From positions 1 to 46,064 of the forward strand of contig JAASSS010000003.1 of NCBI GenBank assembly GCA_021767745.1: a stretch of DNA of 46,064 bases. Reading direction: 5' to 3'. Under the pieces are notes generated by a model. The model was not told where the DNA came from, did not search any database, and saw nothing but the letters and a program-made list of their open reading frames with translations. The stretch comes from Pseudomonadota bacterium. GTDB taxonomy: Bacteria; Pseudomonadota; Gammaproteobacteria; UBA5335. Both the position numbers and the translations under genes were made by a program. Below, one piece after another: positions 39,879 through 46,064 of the stretch; position 1 is the first letter of the stretch, and the number at the start of each line of letters is the position of its first letter.

Positions 39879-41813
39879 GTGTCCATCCCGCGCCTGCTCC
39901 GCATCCTGATCGTCTCCCGCACGCCGGCAACGGCGGACGAGCTGGCCGGCCTGCTGCGCGGCGGCGGCCTGCACCTGCAGGAGACGCCGGTTGCCGACGA
40001 AGGCGCCCTGCAGACGGCGCTCGCCGGCGGTGCGGTGGACCTGGTGCTGCATGCCGATGCCGAGGCCATCGACCCCGGCCTGTGCCAGCAGCTGGCACAG
40101 GCTGCCGGCACGCCGACGATCCTGCTGGAGCCCGCCGCGCCGGCAGGGCTCCAGCCTCCGCCGGCGCTGGCGACGCGGGCGACGCTGGCGCTGTGCGCCC
40201 ATCGCGAGCTCTACCTGCGCGAACGACAGGCGGAGGCCGATCAGGCCCGGGCGCAGGCGCACGAGCTGACGCAGCGCCTGGCGGGGCTGCTCGGCCAGGT
40301 GGGCGATGGCGTGGCGCTGGTCGTCGAGGGCGTGCATGTGGAGCTGAACGATGCCTACGCCGAGGCGCTCGGCCAGCCGCGCGAGGCGCTGCTGTCGGCG
40401 CCGGCGATCGACCTGGTGGCGCCGGCGGATCGGGCCGCGTTCAAGCGACTGATCCGTCACGCCGCCCGGCCCGAGACGCCGGCGGGGACCGAGCGGCAGG
40501 CGCCGCTGGCACTGCAGCTGCTGGGCGGTGACGGCCAGCCGCGGGCGGCCAGCGTCACCCACCTGCCCCATGCCGCCACCGGCGCGCTGCAGCTCGTGAT
40601 CGCCCGTGCCGCCGGCGCCGACACCCATCCCGCCACCGGCCTGCCCTACCGGTGGGCAGCGCTGGAGCGCTGGGCGCCGCTGGCCGACGAACGCCTGCTG
40701 GCCCTGCACTGGCGCGGGCTCGAGCACCTCGTCGATGATCTCGGTCCGGCCGATGCCGACGCCTGGCTGGCCGCTGCCGGTGCCCTGCTGCGGCAGCACT
40801 TCGGGCCACCGATCGACTGGGTGCAGGTGGATGAGACGCGGTTCGTCGGCCGCGTACCGGCCGAGGCCGCACTGGAACCCGCACTGGAGGCGCTGGAGGC
40901 GGCGCTGAGTGCGCTCGAACCGATCCAGCGCGTGCGGCTCGCCGCCGGCTTCTGCCAGGCCTCGGCGGCCCCGCTCGCCACGCTGGTCCGCCGCGCCCTG
41001 GTGGCGACCGCCGGTGCCGAGGAGAGTCGTGGCCGGCTGGTGGATGGCGATGTTGCCGGCGATGGCAACGAGGAGCGGGCCGAGCGGCTGCGCCGCGCGG
41101 TCGCCGACGGGCAGCTGCACCTGGCCTGCCAACCGATCGAGAAGCTCGGCGGTGGCATGGAGCAGCACCTGGAGGTCCGCTCGCGGCTGCGCGAGGCGGA
41201 TGGCCGCGAACGGCGGCCCAGCGACTTCCTGCCGCTGGCCGAGGCCGCCGGGCTCATGCCCACCATCGACCGGGCCGTGATCACGCAGGCCGCGGCGCGC
41301 GCCCGGGCCGGCGAGAACTGGTACGTGAAGCTGGCGGCCGACACGCTCGCCGATCCGGCCTTCCCCGGCTGGCTGGGCGAGGTGCACTGGCCGGCCGAGA
41401 GCTGGCTGCACCTGCAGGTGGACGAGCGCGTCGCCACCCGGGCGCTGGCCGAGCTGCGGGCGCTGCTGACGCCCATGCGCCGGATCGGCGCCACCCTGGT
41501 GCTGGATGAGTTCGGCAGTGGCGAGCGCAGCCTCGACCTGCTCGCGCAGCTGCAGCCGAGCCGCGTGCGGCTGGCCGGCGCGCTGGTGGCGGAGCTCGGC
41601 GGCAGCGAGCGCCGTGTCGCCGAGCTGATCGCCCGCGCCGAGGACGCCAACGCCGAGGTCATGGCCGGGCGGGTGGAGAACGCCGCCACGCTGGCCACCC
41701 TCTGGCGACTGGGCGTGCACTACGTGCAGGGCAACTACCTGCGCGAGCCCGAGGTGGTACTGGCCTCCGACGCGCCCGCTCCGGGCATGAGCCGACGGGT
41801 CGCCGGCGGCTGA
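39879..41813 (+). CDS. FimX-like degenerate GGDEF/EAL cyclic di-GMP effector
   Basis: 644 residues from GTG 39879. Order: response-regulator-like domain (~1-110, no phosphoacceptor Asp seen), coiled-coil linker (~110-140), PAS-like domain (~140-260), a GGDEF-like domain with no active-site motif (~265-400), and an EAL-like domain (~410-640). In the EAL domain the signature is EVRSRLR instead of EALLR; the metal-ligand NLS becomes KLA, DDFG becomes DEFG, and the catalytic Lys becomes Arg (VRLAG). The final VQGNYL remains. It should bind rather than break cyclic di-GMP. The architecture matches FimX, which controls type IV pilus assembly in Pseudomonas and Xanthomonas; no pilus gene is in this window. 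Confidence 0.82.
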   Translation: MSIPRLLRILIVSRTPATADELAGLLRGGGLHLQETPVADEGALQTALAGGAVDLVLHADAEAIDPGLCQQLAQAAGTPTILLEPAAPAGLQPPPALATRATLALCAHRELYLRERQAEADQARAQAHELTQRLAGLLGQVGDGVALVVEGVHVELNDAYAEALGQPREALLSAPAIDLVAPADRAAFKRLIRHAARPETPAGTERQAPLALQLLGGDGQPRAASVTHLPHAATGALQLVIARAAGADTHPATGLPYRWAALERWAPLADERLLALHWRGLEHLVDDLGPADADAWLAAAGALLRQHFGPPIDWVQVDETRFVGRVPAEAALEPALEALEAALSALEPIQRVRLAAGFCQASAAPLATLVRRALVATAGAEESRGRLVDGDVAGDGNEERAERLRRAVADGQLHLACQPIEKLGGGMEQHLEVRSRLREADGRERRPSDFLPLAEAAGLMPTIDRAVITQAAARARAGENWYVKLAADTLADPAFPGWLGEVHWPAESWLHLQVDERVATRALAELRALLTPMRRIGATLVLDEFGSGERSLDLLAQLQPSRVRLAGALVAELGGSERRVAELIARAEDANAEVMAGRVENAATLATLWRLGVHYVQGNYLREPEVVLASDAPAPGMSRRVAGG

Positions 41814-41833
41814 TCCCGCCGGCGGGCGCGGCG

Positions 41834-42718
41834 CTAGGCGGCGCGGCGCAGGGCCTCGATGCGTTCTTCGATCGGCGGATGGCTCATGAACAGCCGCTGC
41901 AGCCCGGCGCCGACCCGGCCGTAGATGCCCAGCGTCTGCACCTCCCCCGGCAGATGCGGCGGCTCGCGCGTGCCGCCGAGCGTGGCCAGCGCACTGATCA
42001 TGGCCTCGCGACCGGCGAAGCGGGCACCGCCGGCGTCGGCGCGAAACTCCCGCCAGCGCGAGAACCACATCACGATCATCGTCGCCAGGATGCCCAGCAG
42101 CACCTGCATCACCAGGCTGGTGATCAAAAAGCCGGGGCCGACGCCGCGCTCGGTCCGGAACACGACGCGATCCACCACATAGCCGATCACGCGCGAGAGG
42201 AAGATCACGAAGGTGTTGGTCACGCCCTGCAGCAGCGTCATGGTCACCATGTCGCCATTGGCGATGTGTGCCACCTCATGGCCCAGCACCGCATCGACCT
42301 CCTGCCGGTCCATGCGCTGCAGCAGGCCGGTGCTCACCGCCACCAGCGCGGCGTTGCGGTTGGCGCCGGTGGCGAAGGCGTTCGGATCCGGGCTCTCGAA
42401 GATGGCCACATCCGGCATGCCGATGCCGGCCTTGCGGGCATGCTCGGCCACCGCGTCCAGCAGCCAGGACTCGGTCGGGCCGGATGGCTGCTTGATCACG
42501 TGGGCGCCGACGCTGCGGATCGCCATCGTCTTGGAAAGCAGCAACGAGATGAACGAGCCGGCCATGCCGAAGACGGCCGAGAAGATCAGCAGCCCCGTGA
42601 TATTCAGGCCCTGCGACTGCATCAGGTAGTCGTCGAGCCCGAGCAGGTTGACGACGATGGAGAGCACCAGGATGACGGCGACATTGGTGCCGGCGAACAA
42701 CAGCAGGCGCATCAGCAT
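41834..42718 (-). CDS. htpX: Membrane zinc protease HtpX
   Basis: 294 residues, M48 metallopeptidase of inner-membrane quality control. Two N-terminal membrane helices; AVSTGLLQRMDRQEVDAVLG leads to the zinc motif HEVAHIANGD; a further hydrophobic pair follows; the third zinc ligand is in EFRADAGGA. A GGAG lies 9 nt before the ATG. The 5' region contains a heat-shock-like promoter (42752-42779). Confidence 0.96.
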   Translation of the reverse strand: MLMRLLLFAGTNVAVILVLSIVVNLLGLDDYLMQSQGLNITGLLIFSAVFGMAGSFISLLLSKTMAIRSVGAHVIKQPSGPTESWLLDAVAEHARKAGIGMPDVAIFESPDPNAFATGANRNAALVAVSTGLLQRMDRQEVDAVLGHEVAHIANGDMVTMTLLQGVTNTFVIFLSRVIGYVVDRVVFRTERGVGPGFLITSLVMQVLLGILATMIVMWFSRWREFRADAGGARFAGREAMISALATLGGTREPPHLPGEVQTLGIYGRVGAGLQRLFMSHPPIEERIEALRRAA

Positions 42719-42751
42719 GTTACGAGTCTCCAGCGGAACGGATCGGGATCA

Positions 42752-42779
42752 AGATGGGGGCGGGAGGCGGGCGATCAAT
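42752..42779 (-). promoter_or_regulatory. Candidate sigma-32 (heat-shock) promoter of htpX
   Basis: Minus strand: CCCCATCT (complement of 42752-42759) matches the sigma-32 -10 consensus CCCCATnT at every fixed base. Upstream ATTGATC (complement of 42773-42779) keeps the TTGA core of CTTGAAA with a 13-bp spacer. The start would be near 42745, 27 nt before the start codon. E. coli htpX is a known heat-shock gene, which supports the call. Confidence 0.5.
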
Positions 42780-45003
42780 CGCCCGACAGCACGTGGATGG
42801 CGCTCACCCGCTGCCAGCCACGCGGCAGGCGGCCCGGTGCCCGGCCGGGTTCGCGCCGGTATTCGTGCAGCTTGACCGGCGTCAGCGTCATCTCCCGAAC
42901 GCCGCACTGCACGCCGAGGCTGACACCCGGGGCGAGCGGGACGGCAGTCAGCAGCCGCTCATCGGGCTGCAGCCGCAACAGCCGCCGCCCCCGGCCACGG
43001 GCCATCTGCGGCAGGGCCTCGGCCGAGAGCAGCGCCAGACGGCCGGCGTCACTCACCAGCGCCAGCCATTCGGCCTCGAGCAGCGGCACCGGCGCCAGCA
43101 GACGTGCGCCCGGACGCGGCGAGACGATCTGCTTGCCGCCCCGCTGGCGTGACTGCAGTGCCTCGAGCGGCGTGCGAAAGCCGTAGGCATCGTCGGCCAG
43201 CAGGGCGAACTCGGCCGCCGGCGTGCCGAGCGCCAGACCGACGAAGGCAGTCCCGGACGGTGGCTCCAGCCGCCCGGTCAGCGGCTCGCCGAAGCCGCGC
43301 GCCGAGGGCAGGCTGCCGGCCGGCAGCGAATAGGTGCGTCCGACGGCATCGAGGATGACCAGCGTCTGCCGACTCTCGCCGCGGGCGGCGTGCAGGAAGT
43401 CATCGCCGCTGCGGTAGGACAGGCGCGCGCCGTCGACCTCATGCCCCTTCGCCGCACGAATCCAGCCACGCCCGGAGAGCACCGCGGTGATCGGCTCGGC
43501 CGGCAGCAGCGCGGCCTCATCCAGCGCCCGCGCCGGCGCCGCGACTGCCAGCGGGCTGCGCCGCGGGTCGCCATGACGCTCGGCATCCGCCGCCAGTTCT
43601 TCGCTCACGTGCCGCCGCAGCGCCGCCGGCTCGGCCAGCAGCGCCTCGAGCGCCGCCGCCTCCTCGGCCAGCGCGCCCTGCTCGTCGCGGATGCGGATTT
43701 CCTCCAGCCGCGCCAGTTGCCGCAGGCGCAGCTCCAGGATCGCCTCCGCCTGCGCGGGTGTCAGCGAGAAGTGCTCGATCAGCGCCGCCTTGGGCTGCTC
43801 GGCCTCGCGCACCAGCCGGATCACCTCGTCCACGTTCAGGTAGGCGACCAGAAGGCCGTCGAGCACATGCAGCCGCTCGCGCACCTGTCCCAACCGGTGT
43901 TCCAGCCGGCGCCGTACGGTGTCCAGCCGGAACTCCAGCCAGCCCTGCAACAGCGGCCTGAGCCCCTGCACCCGCGGCCGGCCGTCGGCGCCAATCACGT
44001 TCAGGTTGACGCGATAGCTGCGCTCCAGATCGGTGGTGGCGAACAGATGCCCCATCAGCGCCTCGGCATCCACCCGCGGCGAGGCCAGCACCAGTACCAG
44101 GCGCACCGGCTCGGCGTGATCGGACTCATCGCGCAGGTCCTCGAGCATGGGCAGCTTGCGGGCGCGCATCTGCGCGGCGATCTGCTCGAGCACGCGGCTG
44201 CTCGGCACCTGATGTGGCAGGTGATGGATCACGATCTGCTCGCGCTCCTGCCGGTAGCGAGCGCGCAGGCGCAGGCTGCCGCTGCCGGTCTCGTACAGCG
44301 CGCGCAGCTCGGCGGCAGGCGTGACGATCTGTGCGCCGGTCGGGTAATCCGGCCCCGGCAACAGCGCCAGCAGCGACTCGAGCGGCAACGAGGGCTCGGC
44401 GAGCAGCGCCTGGCAGGCCCGGACGACCTCGCCGAGGTTGTGGGGCGGAATGTCGGTGGCCATGCCCACGGCGATGCCGCTGGCGCCGTTCAGCAGCAGG
44501 TTGGGCAGGCGCGCCGGCAGCAGCGTAGGTTCGCGCAGGCTGCCGTCGAAGTTGGCCTGCCAATCGACCGTGCCCTGGCGCACCTCGGCGAGCAGCACCT
44601 CGGCATAGGGCGTCAGCCGCGCCTCGGTGTAGCGCATGGCGGCGAAGGACTTGGGGTCATCCGGTGCACCCCAGTTGCCCTGGCCCTCGATCAGCGGGTA
44701 ACGGTAGCTGAACGGCTGCGCCATCAGCACCATCGCCTCGTAGCAGGCGGTATCGCCATGGGGATGGAATTTGCCCAGCACGTCGCCCACGGTGCGGGCG
44801 GACTTCTTCGGCTTGGCACCGGCGCCGAGGCCAAGCTCGGCCATGGCATAGAGGATGCGCCGCTGCACCGGTTTCAGGCCATCGCCCAGCCGCGGCAGTG
44901 CCCGGTCGAGGATGACGTACATGGCGTAGTCGAGATAGGCCTGCTCGGTGAAGGCACCGACGCCCTGGCGGTCCGGGTAGTCCAGCATCTGCTCTCCGGC
45001 CAT
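42775..45003 (-). CDS. parC: DNA topoisomerase IV subunit A
   Basis: 742 residues. It decatenates daughter chromosomes with ParE. Catalytic region: [13 protein letters not shown] (quinolone-binding helix) and Tyr125 after Arg124 in [11 protein letters not shown]. At the position of E. coli Ser80 the residue is Thr85; Glu89 matches E. coli Glu84. C-terminal blades ([19 protein letters not shown] region) form the DNA-wrapping domain. It starts 5 bp after the parE stop, so parE-parC is an operon. Confidence 0.96.
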   Translation of the reverse strand: MAGEQMLDYPDRQGVGAFTEQAYLDYAMYVILDRALPRLGDGLKPVQRRILYAMAELGLGAGAKPKKSARTVGDVLGKFHPHGDTACYEAMVLMAQPFSYRYPLIEGQGNWGAPDDPKSFAAMRYTEARLTPYAEVLLAEVRQGTVDWQANFDGSLREPTLLPARLPNLLLNGASGIAVGMATDIPPHNLGEVVRACQALLAEPSLPLESLLALLPGPDYPTGAQIVTPAAELRALYETGSGSLRLRARYRQEREQIVIHHLPHQVPSSRVLEQIAAQMRARKLPMLEDLRDESDHAEPVRLVLVLASPRVDAEALMGHLFATTDLERSYRVNLNVIGADGRPRVQGLRPLLQGWLEFRLDTVRRRLEHRLGQVRERLHVLDGLLVAYLNVDEVIRLVREAEQPKAALIEHFSLTPAQAEAILELRLRQLARLEEIRIRDEQGALAEEAAALEALLAEPAALRRHVSEELAADAERHGDPRRSPLAVAAPARALDEAALLPAEPITAVLSGRGWIRAAKGHEVDGARLSYRSGDDFLHAARGESRQTLVILDAVGRTYSLPAGSLPSARGFGEPLTGRLEPPSGTAFVGLALGTPAAEFALLADDAYGFRTPLEALQSRQRGGKQIVSPRPGARLLAPVPLLEAEWLALVSDAGRLALLSAEALPQMARGRGRRLLRLQPDERLLTAVPLAPGVSLGVQCGVREMTLTPVKLHEYRREPGRAPGRLPRGWQRVSAIHVLSGD

Positions 45004-45008
45004 CGGCC

Positions 45009-46064
45009 TCAGCCCACCACGTCGGCGCGGTCGCCCTGGCGTTCGAGCCAGCTGCGCCGGTCGCCGGCGCGCTTGCGGGCCAGCAGCATGTCCAGCGTCG
45101 GCTCGGCGGCATTCTCGGCGAGCGTGAGCTGCACCAGGCGACGGGTATCCGGGTGCAGGGTCGTCTCCCGCAGCTGCGCCGGACTCATCTCGCCCAGACC
45201 CTTGAAGCGCGTGAGCTGGGCACGCTTGCGATCACGGGCGGACAGCTGCGAGAGCAGCCGCTCGCGCTCCACGTCGTCCAGCACGTAGTGCACCGCCTCG
45301 CCGACGTCGATGCGATACAGCGGCGGCATGGCGACGAACACATGGCCGTGCTCGATCAGCGGCCGGAAGTGGCGCAGGAACAGGGCGCAGAGCAGGGTCG
45401 CGATGTGCCGGCCGTCGGAATCGGCATCGGCCAGGATGCAGATCTTGCCGTAGCGCAGGCCGGCCAGCGCCGCCGCCGCCGTGCCCATGCCCGGATCGAC
45501 ACCCAGCGCCACGGCGATGTCATGCACCTCCTGCGAGGCCAACACTTCCGCCGCCGCGACCTCCCAGGTGTTCAGGATCTTGCCCCGCAGCGGCATGATC
45601 GCCTGGAACTCCCGGTCGCGCGCCTGCCGGGCACTGCCGCCGGCCGAGTCTCCCTCCACCAGGAACAGCTCGGCCCGGCGCGGATCGGTGGTCACGCAGT
45701 CGGCGAGCTTGCCCGGCAGGGCCGGCCCGGCCGTCACGCGCTTGCGGGCCACCTTGCGCGCGGCGCGCTGGCGGGACTGCGCCCGCTCGATGGCCAGCGC
45801 GGCAATGGCCTCGCCCTCGGCGGTGTGCTGCAGCAGATAGAGCGCGAAGGCGTCCTTCACCTGGCCGGCGACCTGCGCAGCCGCCTCGCGGGACGCCAGC
45901 CGCTCCTTGGTCTGGCCGGCGAACTGCGGCTCGTGCAGCTGCACCGCCAGCACGTAGGCCAGGCGGTCGAACACGTCCTCCGGCGCCAGACGCAGATTGC
46001 GCGGCAGCAGCCCGCGCACCTCGCAGAACTCGCGCAGCGCCTCCACCAGCCCGGTGCGCAGGCC
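45009..46064 (-). CDS. parE: DNA topoisomerase IV subunit B, 5' end outside window
   Basis: 351 residues of the C-terminal half are visible; the frame stays open to the window edge, where [13 protein letters not shown] (part of the transducer domain) appears. Toprim motifs are present: [14 protein letters not shown] with the catalytic Glu, [14 protein letters not shown] (DxD), and the C-terminal [13 protein letters not shown]. The N-terminal GHKL ATPase domain must lie to the right. It is followed by parC. Confidence 0.95.
   Translation of the reverse strand, partial: GLRTGLVEALREFCEVRGLLPRNLRLAPEDVFDRLAYVLAVQLHEPQFAGQTKERLASREAAAQVAGQVKDAFALYLLQHTAEGEAIAALAIERAQSRQRAARKVARKRVTAGPALPGKLADCVTTDPRRAELFLVEGDSAGGSARQARDREFQAIMPLRGKILNTWEVAAAEVLASQEVHDIAVALGVDPGMGTAAAALAGLRYGKICILADADSDGRHIATLLCALFLRHFRPLIEHGHVFVAMPPLYRIDVGEAVHYVLDDVERERLLSQLSARDRKRAQLTRFKGLGEMSPAQLRETTLHPDTRRLVQLTLAENAAEPTLDMLLARKRAGDRRSWLERQGDRADVVG

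Overview
The window is about 46 kb of very GC-rich, gene-dense DNA from a bacterial chromosome, most likely a free-living aerobic gammaproteobacterium. The gene content points that way: EF-P beta-lysylation genes efp/epmA/epmB, Mpl, UbiX, RNase D, separate ParC and ParE, HtpX, GSA aminomutase, and a FimX-like EAL protein. I cannot place the order. No transposase, integrase, phage gene, tRNA, rRNA or CRISPR array is visible; this is core chromosome, and most of the genes are ordinary.

Left part (1-9.8 kb): two diguanylate cyclases flank a 467-bp gene-free stretch. This stretch is the most unusual part of the window. It holds what look like two convergent small-RNA genes, each with its own promoter and intrinsic terminator. 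They are built around two diverged copies of a hairpin whose stem is conserved and whose loop is not. Next come malate dehydrogenase, a VOC protein and a saccharopine-dehydrogenase-like reductase, all on the minus strand, then a START-domain protein. A minus-strand envelope set follows (acidic lipoprotein, phospholipase D/cardiolipin synthase, exported protein), with a divergent PRC-barrel protein and then a methyltransferase.

Cobalamin part (9.9-18.5 kb): cbiB-cobD-btuF-cobO and cobU-cobT-cobC-cobS run on the minus strand and cobQ/cbiP on the plus strand. A yqaE-tag pair lies between the two blocks. Together they cover adenosylation, amidation, aminopropanol attachment and lower-ligand assembly, but not corrin-ring synthesis. 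I see no B12 riboswitch. An intrinsic terminator lies only about 25 bp ahead of cobU.

Middle (18.6-29.7 kb): a PQQ- and heme-dependent alcohol dehydrogenase with a C-terminal membrane anchor; rubredoxin; thiD-thiE-hemL; mpl-ubiX; rnd; adk; ppa; moaD-moaE. Overlapping start and stop codons indicate translational coupling, and two convergent pairs share a CTAG stop.

Right part (29.8-46 kb): moaC, a cation-efflux protein and a crotonase in one coupled run; a small lipoprotein; an SDR, a DJ-1/PfpI protein and a ROK kinase; a DMT transporter; an alpha/beta hydrolase; nudC-epmA-efp with divergent epmB; a FimX-like degenerate GGDEF/EAL protein; htpX with a candidate heat-shock promoter; and parE-parC, with parE cut by the window edge.

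Start codons were chosen by family alignment from memory plus visible ribosome binding sites. All promoter and RNA calls come from reading the sequence and have not been computed or tested.
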